Origin: JAHBVL01 sp963712055
GTDB lineage: Bacteria; Chloroflexota; Chloroflexia; Thermomicrobiales; UBA6265
Direction: 5' to 3'
Length of the DNA stretch: 64,000 bases
NCBI GenBank assembly: GCA_963712055.1
Contig: CAVQGN010000004.1
Coordinates: 468,562-532,561, forward strand
Shown in pieces: positions 1-9,528 of this stretch; within the stretch, counting starts at the first letter, position 1, and the number at the start of each line of letters is the position of its first letter. Under the pieces are notes generated by a model that was given only the letters and a program-made list of their open reading frames with translations, searched no databases and was not told the DNA's origin. The translations under genes were made by a program, and so were the position numbers.

Positions 1-1
1 G

Positions 2-520
2 GGCAAGCCTCATCCGTCTCCTGGCATTGCGTGGAATGATGTTCTCGCCGCTATTCTCGCCGCGCTGTTGGTCATTTTGGTTTGGTTGCTCGTGATCGAA
101 GTGCAAGAACGCCGTGACCCGCGAAACGAACGAACCGGAGCGCTTGAAGACTGGCAATATGCGCTTTTCCTTGTTGCGGCAACCTCGGTGATTGCTTACG
201 GACTATACGTGTCGATCATTCGACATCTCATCGAATGGTTCCAGCGTCGATCGACCACGTACTGGGTGACGGACGAGCGTGTAATCATCGAGGAATGGTC
301 ACGGACTCGATTCATTCCCATTTCCTGCATCCGTTCGACATCGGTTGTGGCAAGAGGGGGTGACCGTGGGTCGCTGCGATGCGCAAGCGACTACATCGAC
401 ACCGTCGGTGGCAGGCGAGAGCGTCACTTCACAGGGTTCCTGATGATCGACGTGGACGGAGTCGGTGAGGCTCGCAGGTTGATTGAACGTTGGGGGAGTG
501 ATTCGTCGCGAGGAGACTAA
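2..520 (+). CDS. Membrane protein with PH-like (bPH2-type) domain, 5' truncated
   Basis: The frame is open to the left edge of the window, so the N-terminus is missing. The visible part has two hydrophobic segments (DVLAAILAALLVILVWLLVI and YALFLVAATSVIAYGLYVSI). A soluble tail follows, carrying the pattern TTYWVTDERVIIEEW...FIPISCI, which resembles the beta-strand start of bacterial PH-like domains (YxVTxxRVI...IPLxxI). Such proteins are membrane anchored with a cytoplasmic PH domain; their function is usually unknown. The family assignment rests on pattern similarity only. No downstream partner is evident. Confidence 0.6.
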   Translation, partial: GKPHPSPGIAWNDVLAAILAALLVILVWLLVIEVQERRDPRNERTGALEDWQYALFLVAATSVIAYGLYVSIIRHLIEWFQRRSTTYWVTDERVIIEEWSRTRFIPISCIRSTSVVARGGDRGSLRCASDYIDTVGGRRERHFTGFLMIDVDGVGEARRLIERWGSDSSRGD

Positions 521-859
521 TCAGTGAGAGCACCGCTAGGTTCATCGACAGTTGGGACCAGTTCCAGGATTTCGAATTCAAAGCCGATACTCGAAACGCA
601 ACACCGGGTGTTTGGTGTATGGCCGGAGCGTTGAGGATGGTAGCAGCGGATGGAAGCGGAGGGGTTTGGCGAAATGTTACTGCCTGTAGTGATTTGCCGG
701 GAACCAGAGCGAGGTTGACGAAGTCCGTTTCACCTTGCACTGTTTGGTTTGACAACATCCCCTGTGCGAAAGAAGTCTTTAACTTGATCGGTGAGGCCCA
801 GCGGTCGTACCGGAATTCGAAATCTGATCAAGCCTGATGTTGTTTTGGAGGATAGACCG
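521..859. other. Gene-poor stretch
   Basis: No open frame here has a convincing ribosome binding site or recognisable protein. The short overlapping frames on both strands look like chance. Confidence 0.4.
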
Positions 860-1288
860 ATGCCCAAGACCCAAAATGATCGTTGCGCGCCTCTGGTTTG
901 CCTCTCCATCATTCATCCATCCGCACGAGACCGCATTAATGCCGATGCTAGGCGGGTGGAGCTGGAACGAATTCAGCTGGAACTGCGTCAGTTGGAAGCC
1001 CGGATCCTGAATCATGAAGCTGAGCAGGCATACCACAATCGTGGGCTCACTCAGGTGGACGCCTCCGAGGATGCTCCGGACAGGTCCGGAATGGATTCCG
1101 ATCAAATCAATTCAGCGAGCATGCAATCGATGAACCACGACGAAAACACTGTGAACCCGAGAATGAGCACTGCGGAACTGGATGCCGAAACGAGTTTGCC
1201 TGGCACGACCGACAATCGATCGGCCGGGAGTTTGTTCTGGTCGGTTCGACTGTGTCGCCGGATATCTCATTGGAAAGCGAGGGAGTAG
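860..1288 (+). CDS. Hypothetical protein with short coiled coil
   Basis: This is a 142-residue frame starting at an ATG with GGAGGA seven bases upstream. That makes it the best start in a frame that otherwise opens at 791. A charged heptad-like stretch (RVELERIQLELRQLEARILNHEAEQ region, about residues 33-57) may form a coiled coil. The rest is polar and low in hydrophobic residues, with no signal peptide or membrane segment. I do not recognise it. It sits alone in a gene-poor region and could be a decayed or orphan gene. Confidence 0.35.
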   Translation: MPKTQNDRCAPLVCLSIIHPSARDRINADARRVELERIQLELRQLEARILNHEAEQAYHNRGLTQVDASEDAPDRSGMDSDQINSASMQSMNHDENTVNPRMSTAELDAETSLPGTTDNRSAGSLFWSVRLCRRISHWKARE

Positions 1289-1828
1289 AGGGCATGAGCG
1301 TCAAGAAGTGGACCTGTCACCGCTTGCGCAACTCACCCCGTCGGTACTGTTTACCCATTCGATGCAGGGGCGATTTCGTTCTGGCAGGGATGGCTAAAGC
1401 TAGTGGTGGTTGACCGTTCAGCATTGGAGCTTCGCTAATTGGTCTCAACCCGTTCTTGACGCGAACCGTACCACTTCGGCTGTGCGCCGCCAACCAAACC
1501 AGCAGTCCGTCTACCCACAATCGCTGCGAGGTTCTTCCGTTCCGTGCTGATAGAGTAGGGATGCATCTGAAGGTATCAACTGCCCCGAAGATGAGATGAC
1601 CAAGGCGTGCGAGCCTAGATCTGATCCTGATTCGCGCCGTCCGCTCGAGTACCCGACCAATTAGGATCCAGTACGGACACCGGACGCTACGGTCGTTTGA
1701 CCATTCACCCGTGATGTATTCAAGTGCATCGGCGCCGAGTGTGGTTCGCCATTCGAAGCTTCTGGAATCCGTGCCGTGCCGATGCTGCCCTGGAACGCTG
1801 GCGCCGCGGCAAAACGAACGCGCGTTAC
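1289..1828. other. Gene-poor stretch with one copy of a 27-nt repeat
   Basis: No supported gene. Positions 1368-1394 are identical to 3564-3590. On the minus strand both copies would read AIPARTKSP in short open frames, which suggests remnants of the same lost gene or element. Confidence 0.4.
1368..1394 (-). repeat. 27-nt direct repeat, copy 1
   Basis: Identical to 3564-3590; the core is gggcgatttcgttctggcag. Flanks differ between copies. In the minus strand both copies encode AIPARTKSP followed by L or I and H. Confidence 0.6.
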
Positions 1829-3172
1829 TTAGTCCGTATCTCCTTGTTCCTCGGGTTCGAAAGTGGCTTCTTCTAGGTCCGTTTCATCTTCCGGAACGAG
1901 ACTGTTGCCAATGCCAAGAGCAGCGAAGCCGGACAAGAAGTTATTCGCGAAGCGGTCTGCTTCCTGCTCCTCAGCGGTGAGGGGGGCATTCTTGAGGTCG
2001 TCCAGGACTTCGGCCCACGGTGACTTATTCGGGTCCGGTTGTTGACCAGTGACATCCTGATTCGTGTCGAACATGGTCCCGTTAAGGACACTGGAACCTT
2101 CGGCGAATATGCTTTGAACGCCGCCAAACACTTGCCCATTCTGAGTCCAGGTCACGAGTGAGCCGTTCTCGAGAGCGCTGGACTCGAAAAGCTCGATCCC
2201 GCTCGCTGCCTGGAAGGCGACCATACTCTCGGATGGGTAGTTCGCTACGAAGGCATCGGCAGCGGCGCCGCTCTCGAACCGGTATTCGTCGATGAACACG
2301 TAGTTGTCGGTCCCGGGAACCGACCCCTGATGGGAGTAGACGCTGAACATGTCGGCGAGCGCCTTCGCCAGGAGAGCATCCAGTTCCGGTGGCAGCTGGT
2401 ATGCAGGAATGAGTGTGCCCTGGTATTTCACGACATTCAGTGCATCGACCGGGTTCTCTCCGTACCGGAACAAGAGAGGCGGGTTTTCAACCGGCGCGTC
2501 AATAAGCGCGTCGTAGGCACCGGCAACTGAGCTCACAAACCCGAGAAACTGCTGGAATTCGTCCGAGCCCGCATCGACGAGCGGGAGAATCTCCTGACAG
2601 TTGACGATGTATCGGCCGCCGACAGCCGTTGCGTTGAGTACCGTGCCTTGATACCCACCGAGGTCGCTCTCAAAGGAATAGGAAAACGTGGCTGCATCGG
2701 ATTGGTCGGTTGTCCCGGGAGGAACGGGCGACGCCTTCAAATCCTCGAGTGCCTTGTTGGCGCGGGCCGGCGTGTTGAAGCGCATGGCGGTCGTATAATC
2801 CGTCCTTGTCCAGGTGTCTCCAGTTGGATAGATGGTTGCCTGAGTGTAGGCGAGCTGTGCGTTCTGGTAGATGTCTAAAACCTCTTGCGCAATCACGCCC
2901 TGTTCAACGAGTTGATCGAGGTCAAAGACCACCTGTCCACTGCCGTATGTAACGCCGCCATCTGGCACAATCGTATTCGCGAGGAAATTTGCGAAGGGGA
3001 GGATGATCTCTCCGCCCGTCTTCGCGTCATCAGTCTGAAGATGAGCGATGCTGACGCTGGCAGGAGCGTTGTTGATCCTCCCGAGACCAGCGATCGCCCC
3101 AGCTGCCGCGGCTCCCTGCATAAGACTTCGTCTCGTCAGCGCGGCTTGATTCGATCTGGAGTGAAGGAGCAT
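1829..3172 (-). CDS. Tat-exported protein of unknown function
   Basis: A 447-residue protein. The N-terminus has a twin-arginine motif (TRRSLMQG, residues 13-20) followed by an Ala/Gly-rich hydrophobic stretch (AAAAGAIAGLG), so export in folded form by Tat is likely. The mature part is acidic and ends in a very acidic tail (EDETDLEEATFEPEEQGDTD). It has no recognised catalytic motif. The start is supported by GGAAAGG a few bases upstream. It is monocistronic, with about 0.5 kb of gene-poor sequence downstream. I do not recognise the family. Confidence 0.75.
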   Translation of the reverse strand: MLLHSRSNQAALTRRSLMQGAAAAGAIAGLGRINNAPASVSIAHLQTDDAKTGGEIILPFANFLANTIVPDGGVTYGSGQVVFDLDQLVEQGVIAQEVLDIYQNAQLAYTQATIYPTGDTWTRTDYTTAMRFNTPARANKALEDLKASPVPPGTTDQSDAATFSYSFESDLGGYQGTVLNATAVGGRYIVNCQEILPLVDAGSDEFQQFLGFVSSVAGAYDALIDAPVENPPLLFRYGENPVDALNVVKYQGTLIPAYQLPPELDALLAKALADMFSVYSHQGSVPGTDNYVFIDEYRFESGAAADAFVANYPSESMVAFQAASGIELFESSALENGSLVTWTQNGQVFGGVQSIFAEGSSVLNGTMFDTNQDVTGQQPDPNKSPWAEVLDDLKNAPLTAEEQEADRFANNFLSGFAALGIGNSLVPEDETDLEEATFEPEEQGDTD

Positions 3173-3898
3173 TGGCCTTTCCTTTCTTGCCCGGATGAAC
3201 TGTCGGTGAAATCATCCAATCATGACCGGAGCAGTATGTCAACCTTCGACTCTTGGCTGGTCGAGCCTTTCTTGAAACTGGCGGCACGCGCGCAGGGTCA
3301 GCATCACCTTCAAAGGACAAGCTCTGGAATTGAACGTGTTCATGACTCTACTCCAGCAGCGGGAAGCCGCTAACGCATTAGCACCGTCAGTCTCGAGATT
3401 CGCTGGAACAGATACTCCACGCACACCGTGATCCAGAAGGCAATGAGAGCCCCCACCCGGTTCTGAGCTCGAAGCCGGATGCTCATTTGGTGATCACCTT
3501 GAGTCCGAGCCGGTCTTCGAACGCCGAGCGGAACCACGGCATCTGTTTCTGCAGACAATGGATGGGCGATTTCGTTCTGGCAGGGATGGCGTCGGCAATT
3601 GTCCGCTAGATCGCTCACTTTTGGGCTGTGCAATGTGAACTGGCCGTAGAATCAGCCGGATGGGTTCATGACTCGACCCAGGAAGTGTAGCGTGCCAGTG
3701 ACTGTGTCCCGGATGGCGAAGATGAACGGTCGGTCGATGCGGAGCTGGATCGGGTCTCGCGGACCCAAACCCAGCGCAATCCAAAGGGCCGTTCCGGCAG
3801 TCGCTTCTGCGCCTGCTTCATTGATACGAATCCGGACATTGTGCGCGATGCAAACAAGTGGCAAGTATCAGTCGAGTTCCTCTCCGGGTCCTACTCCT
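3173..3898. other. Gene-poor stretch between Tat protein and tRNA-Arg
   Basis: About 0.7 kb with only short overlapping frames on both strands, none with a convincing start or family pattern. It holds copy 2 of the 27-nt repeat (3564-3590). On the minus strand an open stretch from that repeat to 3484 reads AIPARTKSPIHC...MPWFRSAFEDRLGLKVITK, possibly the tail of a lost gene. Confidence 0.4.
3564..3590 (-). repeat. 27-nt direct repeat, copy 2
   Basis: Identical to 1368-1394. On the minus strand it is embedded in the decayed 3' end of a reading frame that stops at about 3484. Confidence 0.6.
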
Positions 3899-3974
3899 TG
3901 GTACCCCAGGCAGGGATCGAACCTGCGGCCTACCGCTTAGAAGGCGGTTGCTCTATCCACTGAGCTACTGGGGC
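3899..3974 (-). tRNA. tRNA-Arg(TCT)
   Basis: On the minus strand the cloverleaf is complete. The acceptor arm is GCCCCAG/CTGGGGT, the anticodon loop is CTTCTAA with anticodon TCT, the T arm is GCAGG-TTCGATC-CCTGC, the discriminator is A, and CCA is encoded. Length is 76 nt with CCA. Confidence 0.95.
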
Positions 3975-4170
3975 GCGAACTGCGACTTGGCCTGAGCCGT
4001 TAAGTATTAGCCGCGCACAGCCATGCATTCTAGCAGTCCATCCGTCAGCCAATCGGGCGCGGCTGCCGTCTGCGGTTTCGGCATTTGGTACCGTTGATTG
4101 AGTTCAAACTATCGTGCTCTCGCCTTGACGACCTCTGTCTGGCGAGGGAGACCGGCAAAGGAGTATCACC

Positions 4171-5337
4171 ATGACCGCAACGTCTGAGGTTGTCATCGTC
4201 GGTGGCGGAATCAGTGGCGCAGCTACAGCGTACGAACTCGCGGTGCAAGGGGTTAAGGTCACCCTCCTTGAAAAAGGCGACCTGGCCAACATGGCTTCGA
4301 GCTGGACGTTGGCCGGTGTGCGGCAGTCTGGCCGGCATCCGGCCGAACTCCCTCTCGCCAAAGCGGCAGTTGATCGCTGGCCCACACTGGGGGAGGAGCT
4401 TGGTGCTGATATCGAGTATCGGCAGCACGGGAACCTCCGTCTTGCTCGCACAGAAGACGAAATCCCGGAGATTCAGAAGGTGGTCGCCGCGACTGCGAGC
4501 GCCGGCATCACGATCGAGTTCCTGGAAGGGAACGACCGGGTTCGGGCGGTTGCCCCGGCGCTGAGTGAATCGATCCCGGCAGCGTCCTTCTGCTCGACCG
4601 ATGGCCACGCCAATCCGACTGCAACGGTTTCGGCGTTCGCAGAGTCCGCCAAACGCCATGGTGCCACCATTCGGACCGGAGTCCAGGTCACTGGTTTGGC
4701 GACGTCTGGTGGACGAATCGCGGGTGTCGAAACCACCAGCGGTCGCGTCCCTGCTGACGTGGTCGTCGTTGTCGCTGGAATCTATACGCCAACGCTGCTC
4801 GCTCCGCTCGGGATCGACTTTCCTTTGCAGATCGTGTTTACGCCTGCCATTCAGTCCGTTCCAATGCCACGGTTGATCGATCAGGTGCTCGGTGTCGCTG
4901 GTGCGGATCTGGCGTTGCGGCAGCAGGCCGATGGACGGATTCGCGCGACGGGCGGTGGTCAACCCTGGGCGGGCACACTGGCTGACATTGAACATGATTT
5001 TGACGCTGTGCAACCTCCTGCCTACCGGATCCACGATGCACTCGAGCGAATCATTCGGGTGATTCCGACCTTTCGCGAGGCGCGTTTGGCCAAAGTCTGG
5101 GGAGGACTGATCGATCTTACGCCCGACGCGTTGCCGGTTTTTGAGCGGTTATCGTCAACCGAAGGGCTGGTGTTCGCGGCTGGTTTCTCCGGCCATGGAT
5201 TCGGGATCGGCCCGAGTACTGGTCAGATATTGGCGGATCTGGTCATGGGAGGGGGGTGCGAATTGCCGATAGATGCATTTGCACTCGATCGGTTCGCCGG
5301 GATCTCCGGACAGGAGCGACCGACCCTTCACGGCTAA
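4171..5337 (+). CDS. FAD-dependent oxidoreductase, DAO family (glycine/sarcosine oxidase-like)
   Basis: A 388-residue flavoenzyme, normal length for the DAO family. It opens with a Rossmann FAD motif (VVIVGGGISGAATAYELA, GGGISG at residues 11-16) followed by LLEKGD. The C-terminal part (GLVFAAGFSGHGFGIGPSTGQILADLV) matches the second FAD-contact region of glycine/sarcosine oxidases. Family members oxidatively deaminate or demethylate small amines with FAD. The substrate cannot be read from sequence. AGGAG precedes the ATG. It lies directly upstream of a peptide/opine-type ABC importer in the same direction, so it may act on the imported compound (inference). Confidence 0.88.
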   Translation: MTATSEVVIVGGGISGAATAYELAVQGVKVTLLEKGDLANMASSWTLAGVRQSGRHPAELPLAKAAVDRWPTLGEELGADIEYRQHGNLRLARTEDEIPEIQKVVAATASAGITIEFLEGNDRVRAVAPALSESIPAASFCSTDGHANPTATVSAFAESAKRHGATIRTGVQVTGLATSGGRIAGVETTSGRVPADVVVVVAGIYTPTLLAPLGIDFPLQIVFTPAIQSVPMPRLIDQVLGVAGADLALRQQADGRIRATGGGQPWAGTLADIEHDFDAVQPPAYRIHDALERIIRVIPTFREARLAKVWGGLIDLTPDALPVFERLSSTEGLVFAAGFSGHGFGIGPSTGQILADLVMGGGCELPIDAFALDRFAGISGQERPTLHG

Positions 5338-5517
5338 GACCAGAGCGAAGTGGTAGGATGGTGTTGCCCTTGGTCAACCATCGATCGCCTGTCAACGGCG
5401 ACCCGAGTGTTCTGTTAGTTGGAAGCCCGACCGCAGCGTGACCGGGGGAGGGTAAGCGTTTCGACGAAGACAACGCGTACTCGCTGCAACGAGTTGGGTT
5501 CTGCAGGAGGAAATCGA

Positions 5518-7140
5518 ATGAAAACATCCCGATCCAAGGCGATGGCGCTGGCCGTCGTCGCTGCGTTAATGATGATGGTGCAGGTCGCAGGGTTTTCGAA
5601 CCCGGTGGTCGCGCAGGATCGTCCGGTCCTCCGATTTGGCATCGATGCGGCTGACCTGAACACGCTCGACCCGCATTTCGCCTCCGGAACACAGGATCGC
5701 ACCGTTGTCGACATGGTCTTCAATGGCTTAGTCCGGTTTTCGCCTGGTGATGCATCTGTGATCGAGCCAGACCTGGCTACTGCTATTCCTGAACCAGCAA
5801 TGGAAGGTGACGTGCAGACCTGGACATTCACCCTCCGCGATGACGCCATGTGCCATCCGTGGGAAGGTGGAGAGTCGTATGCGCTGACAGCAGATGACGT
5901 GGTGTTCTCGCTCTCCAAGGCGTCCAATCCGGATTCGTCTGGTTTTTCCGCTGACTACGCCGGATTGACTTTCGAAAAGGTCGACGACCTCACCGTCAAG
6001 ATCAGCTCGGAGACTCCGCTCTCGCCAACGCTCTTTCTGCCGAAGGTGGCCAACTATGCAGGCGGTTTCATCGTCTGCGCGAAGGCTGTCGAGGCGCTTG
6101 GACTTGAAGGGTTTTCCACCAATCCGGTTGGCACTGGCCCGTTTATGTTCGAGTCGTATGAACCCCAGACTGCCGTGATCCTGACCGCGAATGACAACTA
6201 TTTCCGCGGCGCGCCGCTGCTTGCAGGTGTCGAAGCACGCTATATGCCCGACGTCACCAGTCGAGAACTGGCGCTGCAGTCGGGTGAGCTTGATGTCATC
6301 GACGGTCTGAATGAGTCTCAGTGGGTGGAACGGATCAACTCCGAAGGGAACCTCCAGGCTGATGTTTTCGGTCCCGGCGAAGTTGCTTTCATCAACTTGA
6401 ACATCGAAAACGAGTATCTCAGTGATCCGCTCGTGCGGCAGGCGATCGCTTATGCAGTCGACCCCACCGAGCACCAGTCGATTGCTGGATCACCCGTTGC
6501 CGAAGTCGTGTTCTCGGTCGTGCCAGCCGCGCTGATGCCCGGTGGACTGACCATGGAGGAAGCTGAGGCTGCTGGTGTGCTGTATGCCTATGATCCGGAG
6601 AAAGCCAAGGAACTCCTCGCTGAAGCAGGGTATGCCGATGGCTTCTCGCTCGACGTGATTTCGAGTGAAATGCCGGCGTACAAGAATCAGTATGAGATTC
6701 TCCAGGCTGAACTGGCCGATGTTGGGATCACACTGAACGTCGAGATCGTCGATCACGCCACGATGCATGCCCAGATCCGCGAAGGGGTGAACCCGATCAC
6801 GATCTATGTCGCGTTCCGACCGAATGCTGATGTCTATCTGACCCAGTTCTTCCAGTCGAGCTCGATCGTCGTGACTGGTTCGTCGCCGGTGACCAATTTC
6901 AGCCACTACGCTGCCATCGACGATCTGATCGCTTCTGCGCGCGCAGAAACTGATCCTGATGCCCAGATTGCCATGTGGCAGGATGCGAACGTCCAGATCT
7001 TGACGGACGTCGCTGCTATTCCGCTGGAGTACGACAATCAGACATACGCCCGGTCGATGAACGTCGACTATGGCCATGAGCTCGTTTCGGTCCTGGCGCT
7101 CTATCCAGGAATCGATGAAACGACCACTATCTCGTCTTAG
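5518..7140 (+). CDS. ABC importer substrate-binding protein, family 5 (peptide/nickel/opine type)
   Basis: A 540-residue extracellular solute-binding protein. The start at 5518 is chosen because GCAGGAGG lies just upstream and it yields a clean Sec signal peptide (MKTSRSKAMALAVVAALMMM...VVAQ). The mature part has the family-5 pattern: PVLRFGIDAADLNTLDPHFA, the WTFTLRDDA strand, VGTGPFMFESYEP and LVRQAIAYAVDP. It binds a small peptide or similar solute outside the membrane for delivery to the two permeases downstream. A stem-loop (7153-7183) separates it from them, typical of operons that overproduce the binding protein. Confidence 0.9.
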   Translation: MKTSRSKAMALAVVAALMMMVQVAGFSNPVVAQDRPVLRFGIDAADLNTLDPHFASGTQDRTVVDMVFNGLVRFSPGDASVIEPDLATAIPEPAMEGDVQTWTFTLRDDAMCHPWEGGESYALTADDVVFSLSKASNPDSSGFSADYAGLTFEKVDDLTVKISSETPLSPTLFLPKVANYAGGFIVCAKAVEALGLEGFSTNPVGTGPFMFESYEPQTAVILTANDNYFRGAPLLAGVEARYMPDVTSRELALQSGELDVIDGLNESQWVERINSEGNLQADVFGPGEVAFINLNIENEYLSDPLVRQAIAYAVDPTEHQSIAGSPVAEVVFSVVPAALMPGGLTMEEAEAAGVLYAYDPEKAKELLAEAGYADGFSLDVISSEMPAYKNQYEILQAELADVGITLNVEIVDHATMHAQIREGVNPITIYVAFRPNADVYLTQFFQSSSIVVTGSSPVTNFSHYAAIDDLIASARAETDPDAQIAMWQDANVQILTDVAAIPLEYDNQTYARSMNVDYGHELVSVLALYPGIDETTTISS

Positions 7141-7152
7141 GGTGTAACCCAC

Positions 7153-7183
7153 AGCCGGGCCGGAGATCATCTCTGGCCCGGCT
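7153..7183 (+). terminator. Intra-operon stem-loop between binding protein and permeases
   Basis: Arms 7153-7166 (AGCCGGGCCGGAGA) and 7170-7183 (TCTCTGGCCCGGCT) pair over 14 bp with one G-U wobble and a 3-nt loop. There is no T-tract. It is more likely an mRNA 3'-end stabiliser or partial terminator than a full terminator. Confidence 0.65.
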
Positions 7184-7260
7184 GGTCCCATGTCGCCGAC
7201 GCGACGTTTCGATCTCGAAACGTCTTATTGCCACGACTCGCGATTCCTGGACAAAGTTCT

Positions 7261-8199
7261 ATGCTTTCCCACATCATCCGCCGGCTGTTGCTGGCGATTC
7301 CAACTCTACTGGCGGTTCTGACTGTCATTTTCATCATCGTCCGCGTAGCTCCTGGTGACCCCGCGACCGCGATGCTCGGTGATGCCGCTTCTCAGGAAGC
7401 GGTCGAGTCATTGCGCGAACGGATGGGGTTGAATGTCCCCATCTATCAGCAATATGCGAACTACCTCACCGACTTAGCTCAGGGGGACCTTGGCAACTCC
7501 TTGAAAACCGGTCAGCCGGTTTGGTACCAGATCCGAAGCGCGCTGCCGCACACGCTCGAGTTGACCTTCGCTGCGATGATCATCGGACTCGTGACAGGTA
7601 TCCCAATCGGTGTCATCACGGCGGTCAAGAGAAATCAGGCGCCGGACTACGTGGGCCGAATCGTTTCGCTGGTTGGACTCTCGTTGCCTTCGTTCTACTT
7701 CGGCATTCTGCTCATGTACTTCTTCGCGGTGCGCCTCGACTGGTTTCCAGCTGTCGGGGCTTCCTCGTTTTCAAACCCGGTGAAGAACCTCCAGCAGCTT
7801 GTTCTGCCCGCGATCACGCTGGGATTGATCGAAACAGCCTATATCTCCCGGATGACCCGGTCCGCCATGATTGCCGTGATGGAGGATGACTACATCCGCA
7901 CTGCTCGCGCCAAAGGCCTGCGCGAACGAATTGTGCTCACCCAACATGGACTGAGGGCTGGTCTCCTACCAATCGTCTCCCTGATCGGTATTTTTGCGAT
8001 CGGTCTGATTGGCTCCTCGGTGCTCGTGGAAGAGGTGTTCGCCCGACCGGGTCTTGGGAAATTGATGGTTGGCGCAACGAAACAAAAGGACTACACCTCA
8101 CTGCAGTCGATCATGGTGGTCTATGCCTTCATCATCGTGTTGATCAACATTGGCGTCGACATCCTCTATACGTGGATCGACCCGCGAGTTCGCTACTAA
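7261..8199 (+). CDS. ABC transporter permease, DppB/OppB family
   Basis: A 312-residue membrane protein, normal DppB length. The ATG at 7261 is preferred over an upstream TTG at 7228 because MLSHIIRRLLLAIPTLLAVL is the usual family N-terminus. Family signatures are VAPGDPATAMLG near the N-terminus and the EAA loop (YIRTARAKGL...HGLRAGLLPIV) that contacts an ATPase subunit. The C-terminus DILYTWIDPRVRY is typical. It pairs with the permease at 8267. No ATPase gene follows, so the ATPases must be supplied from elsewhere. Confidence 0.93.
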   Translation: MLSHIIRRLLLAIPTLLAVLTVIFIIVRVAPGDPATAMLGDAASQEAVESLRERMGLNVPIYQQYANYLTDLAQGDLGNSLKTGQPVWYQIRSALPHTLELTFAAMIIGLVTGIPIGVITAVKRNQAPDYVGRIVSLVGLSLPSFYFGILLMYFFAVRLDWFPAVGASSFSNPVKNLQQLVLPAITLGLIETAYISRMTRSAMIAVMEDDYIRTARAKGLRERIVLTQHGLRAGLLPIVSLIGIFAIGLIGSSVLVEEVFARPGLGKLMVGATKQKDYTSLQSIMVVYAFIIVLINIGVDILYTWIDPRVRY

Positions 8200-8266
8200 T
8201 GGACCTTCTTCTTCCTATTGCAATGCTGTGTCTACCCGTGGGTCTCGTTTCTGAAAGGCGTGTTTC

Positions 8267-9169
8267 GTGAGTGCCGCTTTGCCATCCGTGACGATCGATA
8301 CTGCAGCCGCGGAACCGAAGGCTCCAAAGCAGGTTTCGCAGCGGGAGCGCGTTCTCCGGGCGTTTATGCGCAACAAGACCGCCGTGCTCGGTATGGGGCT
8401 GATCATCCTGATCGTTCTGACGGCGCTCTTCGCTCCAGTCATTGCACCGCACGACCCTTACGACATCAGCGTTCGAGACCGATTGGCGCCCCCGAGTTGG
8501 GACTATCCGCTCGGCCGAGACGACAAAGGGCGCGACATTCTGTCGCGGGTGATTTTCGGAACTCGGGTCGCGCTCCAGGTTGGTATTCTCTCGGTGCTGC
8601 TGGGCGGAACGCTCGGAACGGTGATTGGTGTTTCAGCCGGGTACTTTGGTGGCAAGATCGATACCGCGTTGATGAGAATCACGGACGTCCTGCTGTCGTT
8701 CCCCGACTTGATCACCGGACTACTTGTTCTGGCCGTCCTTGGTCCAGGAATGTCGAAGATGATCATCGCGATCGGATTGACGATCGCTCCCCGGTTTGCC
8801 CGGATTTCCTATGGACCAACCCTCTCTCTAAAGAACCGCGATTTCATTGACGCCGCTCGAACGGTCGGTGTTGGGGATGGCCGCATCCTGCGCGTCCATC
8901 TGATCCCCAACCTGGCTGGAGAACTGATGGTTTTTGCCAGCCTCTGGACAGCATCGGCCATTCGCCTGGAAGCGAGCCTGAGTTTCATCGGTCTGGGTGT
9001 TCCACCACCCACGCCAACCTGGGGACAAATGATCCGCGAAGGCACGACCTATCTGACCGTCGTGCCGCTTTACTCGTTGGCGCCAGGGATGGCGCTCCTG
9101 ATCACGGTGCTTGCCTTCAATCTCGTTGGTGACGGTTTCCGTGACGCGCTCGATCCGAAATCGCGTTAG
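8267..9169 (+). CDS. ABC transporter permease, DppC/OppC family
   Basis: A 300-residue permease with a GTG start. An N-terminal cytoplasmic segment (KQVSQRERVLRAFMRNKTAVLG) leads into the first membrane helix. The DppC signature HPLGRDDKGRDILSRVIFGTRVAL appears as YPLGRDDKGRDILSRVIFGTR, and the EAA loop as DFIDAARTVGVGDGRILRVHLIPN. It ends GDGFRDALDPKSR, as expected for the family. It forms the heterodimeric channel with the preceding permease. Confidence 0.93.
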   Translation: MSAALPSVTIDTAAAEPKAPKQVSQRERVLRAFMRNKTAVLGMGLIILIVLTALFAPVIAPHDPYDISVRDRLAPPSWDYPLGRDDKGRDILSRVIFGTRVALQVGILSVLLGGTLGTVIGVSAGYFGGKIDTALMRITDVLLSFPDLITGLLVLAVLGPGMSKMIIAIGLTIAPRFARISYGPTLSLKNRDFIDAARTVGVGDGRILRVHLIPNLAGELMVFASLWTASAIRLEASLSFIGLGVPPPTPTWGQMIREGTTYLTVVPLYSLAPGMALLITVLAFNLVGDGFRDALDPKSR

Positions 9170-9172
9170 GCC

Positions 9173-9511
9173 TTATCCGGGTGACTTCGTACGAAAGCTG
9201 CGGAGGTGGTCGTAGAACGCTTTCATCGTCGGACCAAGCCGTTCTCCAGCTGCATCGAGCGCCACCAGGGTCGTTCCCGATTTCCCAACATCAGGACGGG
9301 CAAAGACCTCGCCCGTAACCCGCGGCAAGCTCCCTTCGCGCCCGCCAAAAACTACCATCTGATTCGGGCGACCGGTCAAATTCGCGCGGTAACCATGCTC
9401 CTTGAAGAATGCAATGGCCAGCTGCAGCACTTCCTCGGGAGGGAGTTTGCTGACCGCGTTTTTCTGATAGGCGGTCCTTGCCATTTCATGGTTGATGGTT
9501 TCGAGATCCAT
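9173..9511 (-). CDS. Conserved hypothetical protein, 112 aa
   Basis: A small soluble protein (MDLETINHEMARTAYQKNAV...) with an alpha-beta pattern: a helix ELAIAFFKEHGYRANLTGR, then strands QMVVFGGREGSLPRVTGEVFARPDV and TTLVALDAAGERLG. No catalytic motif is visible. It is the last gene of a four-gene minus-strand operon, 17 bp behind the UPF0173 hydrolase. Its stop lies 3 bp from the convergent permease stop. I do not recognise the family. Confidence 0.7.
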   Translation of the reverse strand: MDLETINHEMARTAYQKNAVSKLPPEEVLQLAIAFFKEHGYRANLTGRPNQMVVFGGREGSLPRVTGEVFARPDVGKSGTTLVALDAAGERLGPTMKAFYDHLRSFRTKSPG

Positions 9512-9528
9512 GGCTGAGTTCCCAGTGC

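Noticed and set aside
4045..5034. 329-aa minus-strand frame
   Set aside because: Lies antisense to the DAO oxidoreductase, which has clear motifs and a ribosome binding site.
5728..7191. Minus-strand frames of 248 and 233 aa
   Set aside because: Antisense shadows of the first binding-protein gene in high-GC sequence.
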